Part shown: positions 15,581-23,730 of the stretch, piece after piece
Layout of the letters: each line of letters starts with the position of its first letter
Position numbering within the stretch: the stretch's first letter is position 1
Assembly: GCA_025062415.1 (NCBI GenBank)
Contig: JANXAH010000144.1
Span: forward strand, 1 to 38,105
Reading direction: 5' to 3'
DNA: 38,105 bases
DNA from: Anaerolineae bacterium
GTDB lineage: Bacteria; Chloroflexota; Anaerolineae; B4-G1; DUEL01
Translations under genes and position numbers: made by a program
Notes under the pieces: model-generated
Database searches by the model: none
What the model was told of the DNA's origin: nothing
The model's input: only the letters and a program-made list of their open reading frames with translations

Positions 15581-16597
15581 TTATCCGTATCGGGCAATGA
15601 ACTCTTCAGCCTTTTCTACCAGGTCCCGGTTGCCGATGAAGAGTGCAGTCCGCTGATGGAGGGACTCCGGGACAATCTCCAGGATGGGGCGGCGGCCGTC
15701 GGACGCATACCCTCCAGCGTGATGAGCGATGAAAGCCAGGGGGGCCGCCTCGTAGAGCAGCCGGAGTTTCCCTTTGGGCTTACCGGGGTCCTTATAGTCC
15801 AAAGGATAATAGAAGATTCCGCCCTCCAACAGATTGCGGTGGAAATCGGCGACAAGGGAGCCGATGTAGCGTGCCGAGAGGGGTTTCCGCGGATCTTCTT
15901 CATCCAATCCCTGGAGCCAGCGGGTGTACCGCCGCACCCCTTCGCTCCAGTACCGCTCATTCCCCTGGTTAGCGCTGTAGTATTTGGGCTCGGTGGGAAT
16001 CCGGATATTCGGATGAGAGAGCAGGAACTCCCCTACACTGGGATCCAGCGTGAACCCGTGGACACCGCTCCCGGTGGTGTAGACCAGCATCGTGCTGGAA
16101 CCGTAGATGACGTAGCCTGCGGCGACCAGGTCCCGACCCGGCTGGAGGCAATCCTCCACCGTCCCCGGCCCGCCCGAAGTCTTCCGGCGATAGATGCCGA
16201 AGATGGTCCCAATGCTGGCGTTCACATCAATGTTGGAGGACCCATCCAGAGGGTCAAAGACCAGGACGTAGCGGCCCGTCGGATACCCTTCCGGGATGGG
16301 AATGATGTGCGGCTCCTCCTCTGAGGCCATCACCGCCAAGCGTCCAGTGTAGGAGTTCATCCGGATGATGGTCTGGTTCGCGAAGACGTCCAGTTTCATC
16401 TGGGCCTCGCCCTGAACGTTGACCGTTCCCGCGCGGCCCAGAATCTGGACCAGGCCAGCGCGGGAGACTTCCCGCGCGATGATTTTGGCCGCCAGGGCAA
16501 TATCGTAGAGCAGGTTGGTGAAGACGCCCGTGGCCTCCGGATGGGCTCGTTGTTGTTCCAGAATGTGGCGTTCTATCGTGATGATTTCCCCGTTCAT
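15581..16597 (-). CDS. fbp: Class I fructose-1,6-bisphosphatase
   Basis: Hydrolyses fructose 1,6-bisphosphate to fructose 6-phosphate in gluconeogenesis. The 338-residue length and motifs fit class [21 protein letters not shown] (metal-binding Asp residues), ASEEEPHI (acidic metal site), [16 protein letters not shown], and [20 protein letters not shown] for substrate binding. Near the C-terminus, [20 protein letters not shown] carries the conserved Glu. It starts 3 nt after the CBS-domain gene and runs into rho, forming a likely CBS-fbp-rho transcript. The neighbouring CBS protein could be an adenylate sensor for it, but this is only inference. Confidence 0.96.
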   Translation of the reverse strand: MNGEIITIERHILEQQRAHPEATGVFTNLLYDIALAAKIIAREVSRAGLVQILGRAGTVNVQGEAQMKLDVFANQTIIRMNSYTGRLAVMASEEEPHIIPIPEGYPTGRYVLVFDPLDGSSNIDVNASIGTIFGIYRRKTSGGPGTVEDCLQPGRDLVAAGYVIYGSSTMLVYTTGSGVHGFTLDPSVGEFLLSHPNIRIPTEPKYYSANQGNERYWSEGVRRYTRWLQGLDEEDPRKPLSARYIGSLVADFHRNLLEGGIFYYPLDYKDPGKPKGKLRLLYEAAPLAFIAHHAGGYASDGRRPILEIVPESLHQRTALFIGNRDLVEKAEEFIARYG

Positions 16598-16600
16598 AGC

Positions 16601-17005
16601 CTACCCCGTGTACCAGACCCATTTGGAACCGCGCATATCGCGGACAATGTCCGTGGTGGAGAGAATCCCCAGGGGGCGGCCGTCGGTATCCACGACCAGC
16701 AGGCGGTGGATCCGGCTTTCCAGCATTTTCCGGGCCGCCTCGGCGACGGGCGCGTCTTTGGAGATCGTGATCACCCCACGGGTCATTACGTCCGTCGCGC
16801 GCAGACGGCTCAGGTCCTCGCCATAATGGGCGATGACGTCGGTATGGGAGACGACGCCCAGCGGCTGAGTCCCCTCCCCCTCTGCGACGATGATGGCGTG
16901 GATGTCTGTATCCGCCATCACCCGAACCACTTCATCCAGCGGGGTATCCGGCTTACAGAAGATGACGCCTTTGTGGTAGATGTCCCGTACAAATCGCTCG
17001 GTCAT
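16601..17005 (-). CDS. Stand-alone CBS-domain pair protein
   Basis: A 134-residue protein consisting of two CBS motifs (Bateman module). The first covers about residues 15-62 (PDTPLDEVVRVMADTDIHAIIV...GVVSHTD), the second about 72-130 (DVMTRGVITISKDAPVAEAAR...GILSTTDIV). Such modules bind adenine nucleotides and usually control a partner. AGGAGG lies close upstream of the ATG. An A/T-rich stretch in the 100-bp gap to cdsA (17025-17100) may hold a promoter, but no good match was found. It is immediately followed by fbp, so regulation of central carbon metabolism is a guess. It could also be described as an IMPDH-type CBS protein without the catalytic domain. Confidence 0.92.
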   Translation of the reverse strand: MTERFVRDIYHKGVIFCKPDTPLDEVVRVMADTDIHAIIVAEGEGTQPLGVVSHTDVIAHYGEDLSRLRATDVMTRGVITISKDAPVAEAARKMLESRIHRLLVVDTDGRPLGILSTTDIVRDMRGSKWVWYTG

Positions 17006-17105
17006 TCGTGCCTCCTGAAGTTTAAGCCCTTAGGGATGACGATTTCCGCCACCGGGTGAACGCTGGAATAATTTGTTAAACTGCAAAATTGCCAGGCAGC
17101 GATTT

Positions 17106-17954
17106 TCAGTGGGTCCAGAGGATGAAGTAGTATCCCAGGACGGCGGCCCAGAGAAGACTGTCTATCCGGTCCAGGGCGCCACCGTGGCCCGGGAAGAGCG
17201 TGCCGCTATCTTTCACTCCTACCTGGCGCTTGATCATAGAAATCGCCAGGTCTCCCAGGGGGGAGAGGAGGGCGACGATCAGGCCGATGCCGAAGCCGCG
17301 GATGGCCGTGGGACCCTGCGGACCGGCGGCAAGTCCCCAGAGTGCGGCCAGTCCAGTGGTCAGAATCGTCCCCAGGACCACGCCACCTGCGTATCCTTCC
17401 CATGTCTTGCCGGGGCTCAATGCCGGAGCCATCTTGTGCCGGCCCCACTTCCGCCCGACGAGGTACGCGCCACTATCGGCAAACCAGACGGCGGGCAGAA
17501 CGGTCAACACCCACCAGAGCCCCTCCGGAAGGCTGCGCAGACGCAGAATGTGGGATCCACACCATCCCAGATAAAATGCCCCTGCGACCGTCAGGGCCCA
17601 ATCCGCGGTGGGTTTTTCCCGACGGTGAAACATCTGCCATGCGATGGACCCCAGGAGGGCAAAGGAGAGGCCGGGGCCCAGAAGGTTCCAGGCAGGGAAC
17701 TGGGCGTCCAGGAGCAGGACCCATAGGGAGAACACAGCCCAGGGTATCGCGGGGTGGAAGTGGTCCTTTTCCATCAGCCGACAGAACTCCACCACCGCTG
17801 CGGTGAGGATCAGGGCCACAAGGGCAAAGAAGGCCAGCCCACCAATCCGGATCAGTGTGACGACCAGGGGGAGAGCGACGATGGCAGTTAGCAGGCGGGT
17901 GCGGAACACGAGCGAGCGTGCCTCCGGTATGGGATCATCCGGGGACGCGGCCAA
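17106..17954 (-). CDS. cdsA: Phosphatidate cytidylyltransferase
   Basis: Makes CDP-diacylglycerol from CTP and phosphatidate for phospholipid synthesis; an integral membrane enzyme with about eight TM segments. The C-terminal family signature is present: [21 protein letters not shown] followed by [14 protein letters not shown]. The earlier [12 protein letters not shown] is also conserved. The 282-residue frame starts at TTG 17954, overlapping uppS by 20 nt with AGGGA upstream; an inner GTG at 17919 is an alternative, so the first 12 residues are uncertain. The uppS-cdsA pairing is standard in bacteria and couples undecaprenyl phosphate and phospholipid synthesis. Confidence 0.95.
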   Translation of the reverse strand: MAASPDDPIPEARSLVFRTRLLTAIVALPLVVTLIRIGGLAFFALVALILTAAVVEFCRLMEKDHFHPAIPWAVFSLWVLLLDAQFPAWNLLGPGLSFALLGSIAWQMFHRREKPTADWALTVAGAFYLGWCGSHILRLRSLPEGLWWVLTVLPAVWFADSGAYLVGRKWGRHKMAPALSPGKTWEGYAGGVVLGTILTTGLAALWGLAAGPQGPTAIRGFGIGLIVALLSPLGDLAISMIKRQVGVKDSGTLFPGHGGALDRIDSLLWAAVLGYYFILWTH

Positions 17955-18663
17955 AACGGCGTTCCCTTCGGGCGTATTCGGTCAGGGCTTTGTAGTACTC
18001 GTCTTTGTCAAAATCGGGCCAGTAGACGGGGGTCACGTAATACTCCGCATAGGCTCCCTGCCAGATAAGAAAATTGCTCACGCGCATTTCCCCACTGGTG
18101 CGGATAATCAGGTCCGGGTCTGGCAGGCCCGCGGTATAGAGATACCGGGCAATAAGGGCCTCGTCCACTTGTTCGGCGGAGATGCCGTCCTGGATAATGC
18201 GCCGAACGGCGTCCACGATTTCTGCCCGCCCTCCGTAGTTGAAAGCGACGTTCAGAATCAGCCGCTGATTGTTGCGGGTCAGGTCCAGGGCATATCGGAT
18301 TTTCTCCTGCAGCCGCTCTGGCACCCGCTCCATCCGACCAATATGGCGAATCTGCACGCCCTCTCGGTGGAGTTCGGGAAGTTCCTGATCTATCATTCGC
18401 TCCATAATGTTCATCAGGCCTTCCACTTCTTCCCGTGGGCGCTCCCAGTTTTCCGTGGAGAACGCGTAGATGGTGAGAATACGGATGCCGAACTCCACCG
18501 TAGCGCGTAAGATTCGGCGCAGGTTCTCCGTGCCGGCCTGGTGCCCAGCGATGCGGGGAAGCCCGCGTGCCTGCGCCCAGCGTCCATTCCCGTCCATAAT
18601 GATGCCAACGTGGACAGGGACTTTTGGCAAAGGAGGGTAGGTTTTTTCTTCCGATTGACTCAT
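17935..18663 (-). CDS. uppS: Isoprenyl transferase (undecaprenyl diphosphate synthase family)
   Basis: A cis-prenyltransferase that extends farnesyl diphosphate with isopentenyl diphosphate to give the undecaprenyl carrier for cell-wall and glycan synthesis. At 242 residues it shows all family motifs: [14 protein letters not shown] with the catalytic Asp, [30 protein letters not shown], and the C-terminal [24 protein letters not shown]. The product feeds the polyprenyl-linked glycosyltransferases seen elsewhere in the window. Its own strong promoter lies about 260 nt upstream, leaving an unusually long leader with two short palindromes. Confidence 0.96.
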   Translation of the reverse strand: MSQSEEKTYPPLPKVPVHVGIIMDGNGRWAQARGLPRIAGHQAGTENLRRILRATVEFGIRILTIYAFSTENWERPREEVEGLMNIMERMIDQELPELHREGVQIRHIGRMERVPERLQEKIRYALDLTRNNQRLILNVAFNYGGRAEIVDAVRRIIQDGISAEQVDEALIARYLYTAGLPDPDLIIRTSGEMRVSNFLIWQGAYAEYYVTPVYWPDFDKDEYYKALTEYARRERRFGRVPG

Positions 18664-18749
18664 ACCGGATTTTCCCGCTCCTTCTTGAAAAGGGCCTCAG
18701 CCTTGGGAAGGAGGAGATGGGGACAGTAGCCACTCCAGCAATCCAGGGC

Positions 18750-18790
18750 GTTCATTTGGTAAATGAACTCTCGTAACAGCGTTTCGCTGT
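18750..18790. repeat. Paired short palindromes in the uppS leader
   Basis: GTTCATTT-GGT-AAATGAAC (18750-18768) and ACAGCG-TTT-CGCTGT (18776-18790) are two perfect hairpins 7 nt apart. They lie in the 250-nt leader between the uppS promoter and its ATG. They could be a regulatory structure or a dispersed palindromic element; no start-proximal pairing was obvious. Confidence 0.5.
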
Positions 18791-18920
18791 CGCAGCAAAA
18801 CGATCTCCTCCAGGAAACCAGCAGGCTCGGAGAGCCCAGGGGTTTTTTCAGGTTGAAGCGTCGGGGTCACGTGCTCAGCAAACCGATGCTCCCGATGGGG
18901 TAGATTGCGGAGCAAAACAA

Positions 18921-18948
18921 ATTATACCATCATTCTGATTTTTGGCAA
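18921..18948 (-). promoter_or_regulatory. uppS-cdsA promoter
   Basis: Minus strand TTGCCA, 16 nt, TATAAT: near-perfect consensus. Transcription would start near 18914, giving a leader of about 250 nt before uppS. The same hexamers and spacer drive tRNA-Pro. Confidence 0.75.
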
Positions 18949-18995
18949 AAGAGGAGAACTGCCGAGGGAACGGACAGATAGAGGGTTTCCACCAA

Positions 18996-19553
18996 TCAGA
19001 CTTCCATGACTTCTTTGATCTTCCGCTCGCCGATTTCATCCGCTCGGGCGATGTATTTGTCGGTCAGTTCCTGGAGTTCATCTCGCCCCCGGAAGAACTC
19101 GTCTTCGGAAATCATCTTTTCTTTTTCAAATTCCCGCATATCGTCCAGTGCCTCCCGACGGATGTTCCGCAGGGCGACTTTTGCTTCCTCCACCCGTCGG
19201 CTGACGAGGCGAGCCAGTTCGTTGCGCCGTTCCTCCGTCAGGGGCGGGATGACCAGTCGGATAATCCGACCGTCATTGGAAGGGGTCAGGCCCAGGTCCG
19301 ATTTCTGGATGGCGCGCTCTATATCTCCCAGGGAGGACGGGTCGTAGGGCCGGATGGTCAGCAGTTGGGGCTCCGGCGCGCTGATAACGGCCAGTTGGTT
19401 GAGCGGGGTGGGGATGCCGTAGTAGTCCACCATCACCCGTTCCACCAGCGCGGGGCTGGCACGACCAGTGCGAATACCCTTCAGGTCGGCCTCCAGGACT
19501 TCCAGGGTTTTCTTCATCCGGTTTTCGGTTTCGCGCAGGAGATCCCGTATCAC
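18996..19553 (-). CDS. frr: Ribosome recycling factor
   Basis: With EF-G it splits the post-termination ribosome. The 185-residue length is exact for the family. Motifs are LKGIRTGRASPALVE, VDYYGIPTPLNQLA, LTIRPYD, SDLGLTPSNDGRIIRLVIPPLTEERRNE and the C-terminal helix hairpin QELTDKYIARADEIGERKIKEVMEV. The GTG start has GGAGGTGAAAC directly upstream. It follows pyrH in the usual rpsB-tsf-pyrH-frr order, but a very stable hairpin between pyrH and frr suggests lower expression of frr or a separate start. Confidence 0.97.
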   Translation of the reverse strand: MIRDLLRETENRMKKTLEVLEADLKGIRTGRASPALVERVMVDYYGIPTPLNQLAVISAPEPQLLTIRPYDPSSLGDIERAIQKSDLGLTPSNDGRIIRLVIPPLTEERRNELARLVSRRVEEAKVALRNIRREALDDMREFEKEKMISEDEFFRGRDELQELTDKYIARADEIGERKIKEVMEV

Positions 19554-19571
19554 GTTTCACCTCCAGCCAGG

Positions 19572-19631
19572 AAAAAAACGTTCTCCCTGCAGGGCGGTTC
19601 TTGCGGCGGTTCGCCGCCGCAAGAACCGCCC
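19572..19631 (-). terminator. 18-bp perfect stem between pyrH and frr, partial terminator
   Basis: GGGCGGTTCTTGCGGCGG and its exact complement enclose a 4-nt loop (19592-19631). On the minus strand a run of seven T follows after 13 nt (19572-19578). The core TGCGGCGGCGAA..CCGCCGCA recurs in the terminator at 25827-25863, so it may be a dispersed palindrome acting as an attenuator. Confidence 0.65.
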
Positions 19632-19651
19632 CCACCGACGTGGGGGGATTC

Positions 19652-20374
<723 letters not shown>

Positions 20375-20396
20375 CTATCCAGGAAGCAGGATACAG

Positions 20397-20426
20397 CGAT
20401 GCGCCGCCAATCCCGGCGGCGCATCG
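20397..20426 (-). terminator. Hairpin between tsf and pyrH
   Basis: CGATGCGCCGCC and GGCGGCGCATCG form a perfect 12-bp stem with a 6-nt loop just after the tsf stop. There is no T run, so it is more likely a processing or partial-attenuation structure than a full terminator. Confidence 0.5.
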
Positions 20427-20434
20427 TTGGTTCT

Positions 20435-21034
20435 CTACATCCCCTCGCCCAATTCGTACCGGACGAAACGCCGGACGACGATGTTCTCCCCCAGGAGCGC
20501 CGTGTGCTCCTTCAGAATTTGCTCCACCGTCCGTTCCTCGTCCTTCACGAAGGGCTGTTCTAACAGGCACACCGACTGGTAGAATTTCTCCAGTTTTCCC
20601 TGAACGATTCGGTCCACCACGTGCTCAGGCTTCCCTTCCTCCAGGGCCTGGGCGCGGTAGATGCGCCGCTCTTCTTCCACAACCTCCGCGGGCACGTGGT
20701 TGCGGGAGAGATAGCGCGGGGCCGCAAAGGCGATGTGGAGGGCCAGGTCGTGGGCCAGCCGTCGGAACTCCTCCGTGCGGGCGACAAAGTCTGTCTCGCA
20801 GTTGAGTTCCAGAATGACGCCCACCCGGTTTCCCGTATGGACGTAGGCCTCAATTACGCCTTCCTTCGCCAGCCGGTCCATCTTCTTGGCCGCCTCGGCC
20901 AATCCTTTCTCGCGCAGATACGCGACGGCTGCCTCAAAATCCCCTCCGGTGGCCTCCAGGGCTTTCCGGCAATCCAGGACGCCCGCACCAGTGGCCTCCC
21001 GCAGTTCTTTCACCATCGCCGTTGTGATTTCCAC
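20435..21034 (-). CDS. tsf: Translation elongation factor Ts
   Basis: Guanine nucleotide exchange factor for EF-Tu. The 199-residue form is the short type found in many thermophiles and Gram-positive relatives, not the roughly 280-residue E. coli type. Motifs: [27 protein letters not shown] (UBA-like N-terminus), [31 protein letters not shown] (core, with the TDFV EF-Tu contact), and a C-terminal [19 protein letters not shown] start with GGAGGAGAACC upstream. It follows rpsB by about 80 nt. Confidence 0.97.
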   Translation of the reverse strand: MEITTAMVKELREATGAGVLDCRKALEATGGDFEAAVAYLREKGLAEAAKKMDRLAKEGVIEAYVHTGNRVGVILELNCETDFVARTEEFRRLAHDLALHIAFAAPRYLSRNHVPAEVVEEERRIYRAQALEEGKPEHVVDRIVQGKLEKFYQSVCLLEQPFVKDEERTVEQILKEHTALLGENIVVRRFVRYELGEGM

Positions 21035-21113
21035 GGTTCTCCTCCAGTCCTGCCAGAATTCGGGTTTTCAGAGTGCAGGAGTGCGGCGGCCTCGGAGCCT
21101 TCGCAAACCGCTG

Positions 21114-21986
21114 CTACTCCTCCTCGTCTTCAAATTCAAAGTCGGCTTCTTCTTCAAACTCCTCTTCCTCAAACTCCGGCCCGAAATAGGTCTCCTCTTC
21201 CTCCGCCTCTGCCATCTCCAGTTGGCGCATCCGGGCCAGCGTCTCTGCGCTCAGATACCTCTGGTCCTCCTCCGGGATGATTTCCTCCACTGCGTACTCC
21301 TTGCGGAGGGCCAGGCCTTCCAGCACCGCGTCGGCGATCAGGCCCGTGATGAGGCGGATGGACCGGATCGCGTCGTCGTTGCCCGGGATGACATAGTCTA
21401 TCGGGTCCGGATCGCAGTTGGTGTCCACCAGGCCGATGACGGGGATATCCAGAATATTGGCCTCTTTGACCGCTGTGGCCTCTCTCCGGACATCCACGAC
21501 ATACAGGAGGTCCGGCAGCCGTTGCATCTGCTTAATCCCGCTGAGCCGGGCGTTCAGCCGCTCTATTTCCCGCTGGAGTTGAAGGGCTTCCCGTTTGGGC
21601 AGGCGCTCAAAATCGCCCCGATCCCGGCGGGCCTCCAGGTCCAGCAGGTAGTCAATCCGCTTGCGAATGGTGCGGAAGTTGGTGAGCGTGCCGCCCAGCC
21701 AGCGCTGATGGACGTAGGGCATTCCACAGCGCTGGGCCTCCTGAGCGATGACCTCCTGAGCCTGCTGTTTGGTCCCCACAAAGAGGATGATGCCGCCCTC
21801 TGCGACCTTCTGCCGGACGACCCCGACGGCGGTCTCCAGGGCCTGGAGCGTCTGTTGCAGGTCAATAATGTGGACTCCGTTGCGCTCCGTGAAAATGTAG
21901 GGGCGCATTTTCGGGTTCCAGCGCCGGACCCGATGGCCGAAGTGCACGCCCGTTTCCAGGAGCGCGCGCATCGTGGTGACTGCCAT
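21114..21986 (-). CDS. rpsB: 30S ribosomal protein S2
   Basis: The 290-residue S2 contains the family core: [89 protein letters not shown] and [26 protein letters not shown]. The C-terminus carries an acidic tail of more than 30 residues ([29 protein letters not shown]), longer than in E. coli and of unknown role. AGGAGG lies close to the ATG. The gene leads the tsf-pyrH-frr operon from a clear promoter about 120 nt upstream; the GC-rich leader could hold an S2 autoregulatory structure. Confidence 0.97.
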   Translation of the reverse strand: MAVTTMRALLETGVHFGHRVRRWNPKMRPYIFTERNGVHIIDLQQTLQALETAVGVVRQKVAEGGIILFVGTKQQAQEVIAQEAQRCGMPYVHQRWLGGTLTNFRTIRKRIDYLLDLEARRDRGDFERLPKREALQLQREIERLNARLSGIKQMQRLPDLLYVVDVRREATAVKEANILDIPVIGLVDTNCDPDPIDYVIPGNDDAIRSIRLITGLIADAVLEGLALRKEYAVEEIIPEEDQRYLSAETLARMRQLEMAEAEEEETYFGPEFEEEEFEEEADFEFEDEEE

Positions 21987-22109
21987 TTCGTTTGCCTCCT
22001 TTCTCTGTTTTCTCCTCCGCCTCCATCATCCCGTCCGGGGACCGGGGGACTCCCGGCACAGCCCTTCCGGTCCGGAGGCGTGCGAATTGGCCCAGCCGGG
22101 CCGGGCTTG

Positions 22110-22138
22110 ATTGTACCACAGACTGAAAGATTGAGCAA
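22110..22138 (-). promoter_or_regulatory. rpsB operon promoter
   Basis: Minus strand TTGCTC, 17 nt, TACAAT. Predicted start near 22104, leaving a leader of about 117 nt before rpsB. It is back to back with the promoter of the Trm112-like gene. Confidence 0.65.
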
Positions 22139-22169
22139 GCCAGACCTTTTCCTCTTCTGGCAGCCGTGC

Positions 22170-22175
22170 TATACT
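22170..22175 (+). promoter_or_regulatory. Extended -10 promoter of the Trm112-like operon
   Basis: TGCTATACT is an extended -10 box; no strong -35 is seen. It lies about 55 nt upstream of ATG 22232 and diverges from the rpsB promoter, with only about 35 bp between the two. Confidence 0.45.
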
Positions 22176-22231
22176 GTAAACACGACTTTTCAGCCTCACC
22201 TGAACCAATTCCCGTTGGACGGAGGCATACG

Positions 22232-22477
22232 ATGGTGGACCCCGAACTGCTGGCCATTCTGCGCTGCCCCTACTGTGTGAGCGGGGAGACCCGAAAGCCG
22301 GGGGAAGACCCGGGTCGCCTGGAACTGGTCCACGGCTGCTGGCTGGTCTGCCTGGAGCCGGACTGCGGCCGGAAGTATCCCATCCGGGATGACATTCCAG
22401 TGATGCTAATAGAGGAAGGCGAGAAGTGGATGCATGTTGCAGTGGAGGACCTGCCAGTTCCACCGCCGTCGGAGTGA
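22232..22477 (+). CDS. Trm112/UPF0434-like zinc-ribbon protein
   Basis: An 81-residue protein. MVDPELLAILRCPYC and CLEPDCGRKYPIRDDIPVML give four Cys in a zinc-ribbon arrangement and the IPVML end typical of the Trm112/YcaR family, small proteins that activate or accompany methyltransferases. GGAGG sits 6 nt before ATG 22232; the ORF-track start is too long and would begin inside the promoter. Two bases separate it from the next gene, so it leads a five-gene run ending in the HD phosphodiesterase. Its methyltransferase partner is not in the window, unless it is the distant DNA methylase. Confidence 0.88.
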   Translation: MVDPELLAILRCPYCVSGETRKPGEDPGRLELVHGCWLVCLEPDCGRKYPIRDDIPVMLIEEGEKWMHVAVEDLPVPPPSE

Positions 22478-22479
22478 AG

Positions 22480-22707
22480 ATGGGAAACCCGTGGGTCTAC
22501 ACTCTTGCTGCCCTGGGCTTTTTCTTCCTGCTGGCGGGCCTGGTGGCTCTGGCTCTGCCGGGGCCCTATGAAGGGGTCACGCTGTATACGATGGATGCTT
22601 CCCACGCAGTGCAGGCGATGGACCTGGTGGGATTGGGCCTGCTTCTGCTGGGAAGCGCGTTCGCCCTGAGCGCTGAGGTTATCTGGCGACGATGGATGTC
22701 TCGCTGA
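22480..22707 (+). CDS. Small two-TM membrane protein, unknown
   Basis: A 75-residue protein with two hydrophobic helices (about residues 4-24, ending in ALALPGPYEG, and about 46-66), a short extracytoplasmic loop and a basic C-terminus (WRRWMSR), so both ends are probably cytoplasmic. GGAG lies right before ATG 22480. It overlaps the DUF123 gene by 16 nt. No family was recognised. Tight packing between the Trm112-like and DUF123 genes supports it as real and cotranscribed. Confidence 0.75.
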   Translation: MGNPWVYTLAALGFFFLLAGLVALALPGPYEGVTLYTMDASHAVQAMDLVGLGLLLLGSAFALSAEVIWRRWMSR

Positions 22708-23150
22708 TCCCTTCCCGACTTGGGACCTACATCCTCTGGCTGACGCTGGACCGGAGGACCGAGATAGAGGTTGGGCGGCTGGGCAAGTTTCGCTTTTCAT
22801 CGGGGGTTCTGGCTTACGTGGGGAGCGCACGGGGACCCGGCGGCCTGCGGGCCCGCCTGGCTCGCCACCTCCGCGTCCCAAGACCCCTTGTCTGGCACAT
22901 AGACGCCCTGCAGACCGCAACACGCCCCATCGGCATATGGTTCGCCGAGGGAAAGGATAAAAAGGAATGTGCCTGGGCAACGGCCCTGGCAAGTCTTCCC
23001 GGCGCTTCCTTCCCTGCGCTGAAATTTGGCGCCAGCGACTGCCGATGCCCAGCGCATCTTCTTCACTTCCCCACGCTGCCTGACCGCGCGGACTTTGTAC
23101 AGGCCACAGGAGAAGCCGTACAGGAGGTATTGTGCAACACCCTCTACTAA
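22692..23150 (+). CDS. DUF123 (GIY-YIG-like) domain protein
   Basis: A 152-residue stand-alone DUF123 protein. LGTYILWLTLDR, VGRLGKFRFSSGVLAYVGSARGPGGLRARLARHLR and WHIDALQ are the family hallmarks: a compact relative of GIY-YIG nucleases, with the Arg and His spacing of that fold. In other organisms the domain can be fused to endonuclease III. C-terminal Cys-rich CRCPAHLLHF matches the family's Cys/His end. The enzymatic role is uncertain; no nth gene is nearby. It overlaps both neighbours, so translation is likely coupled. Confidence 0.87.
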   Translation: MDVSLIPSRLGTYILWLTLDRRTEIEVGRLGKFRFSSGVLAYVGSARGPGGLRARLARHLRVPRPLVWHIDALQTATRPIGIWFAEGKDKKECAWATALASLPGASFPALKFGASDCRCPAHLLHFPTLPDRADFVQATGEAVQEVLCNTLY

Positions 23151-23716
23151 CTGCCCTGCAAAAAGCCATCACCGAAAAGGACGACGCACTGGCAGAAGAA
23201 ACCGCCCTTCGGGTGGGTACGGAATTGGGGAACGATGCCCTTCCCACCCTCCGGGATTGGCAGAACTCTCCGGAGCGGGATCGGCGCTGGTGGGCAGTGC
23301 GAACACTGGCCGCAATCGGAACACCGGAGGCAGTGGGCGGCCTGATCGCTGCGCTGGAAGACCCCGATCCGGATGTCCGCGCCTGCGCAGTGGTGGGGTT
23401 GGCCTTCCTGCGTGCTGCAGAGGCGGTGGACCCCCTGGTTGCCCGCCTTTCCGATCCCTCTGCCTACGTGGCTCGTCTGGCGGCCGACGCACTGGCCCGT
23501 ATCGGGGCCCCCGCAGTTCCTGCCCTGATCGCAGCGTTGCAGGAGGGGGACACGGTCACCCGTATCGGTGCTGCCCGTGCCCTATCTGTCATCGGCCCAG
23601 AAGAGGCCGTTCCCGCCCTCTGTGCCGCGCTGGACGACCCCAGTGCACTGGTTACTTACTACGCTGAGGAGGCTTTGGACAAACTGGGCGTGGGAATGCT
23701 CCTTTTTGAGCCATAG
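23132..23716 (+). CDS. HEAT-repeat protein
   Basis: A 194-residue all-helical protein with about five HEAT/PBS-lyase-type repeats, each with a pattern like AVxxLAxIGxPEAVxxLIAALEDPDPDVRxxA. Such scaffolds bind proteins or, in phycobilin-lyase relatives, chromophores, but nothing here points to pigments. GTG 23132 has AGGAGG 6 nt upstream and lies inside the end of the DUF123 gene. No signal peptide or TM segment is seen. It may assist the membrane phosphodiesterase encoded next; that is inference from position only. Confidence 0.88.
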   Translation: MQHPLLTALQKAITEKDDALAEETALRVGTELGNDALPTLRDWQNSPERDRRWWAVRTLAAIGTPEAVGGLIAALEDPDPDVRACAVVGLAFLRAAEAVDPLVARLSDPSAYVARLAADALARIGAPAVPALIAALQEGDTVTRIGAARALSVIGPEEAVPALCAALDDPSALVTYYAEEALDKLGVGMLLFEP

Positions 23717-23730
23717 GGCCTTTTGTGGCT

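Noticed and set aside
18697-18915. 72-aa minus-strand ORF in the uppS leader
   Set aside because: It starts with TTG almost at the predicted transcription start, has no ribosome site, and is made largely of palindromic sequence. A leader peptide is not excluded but is unsupported.
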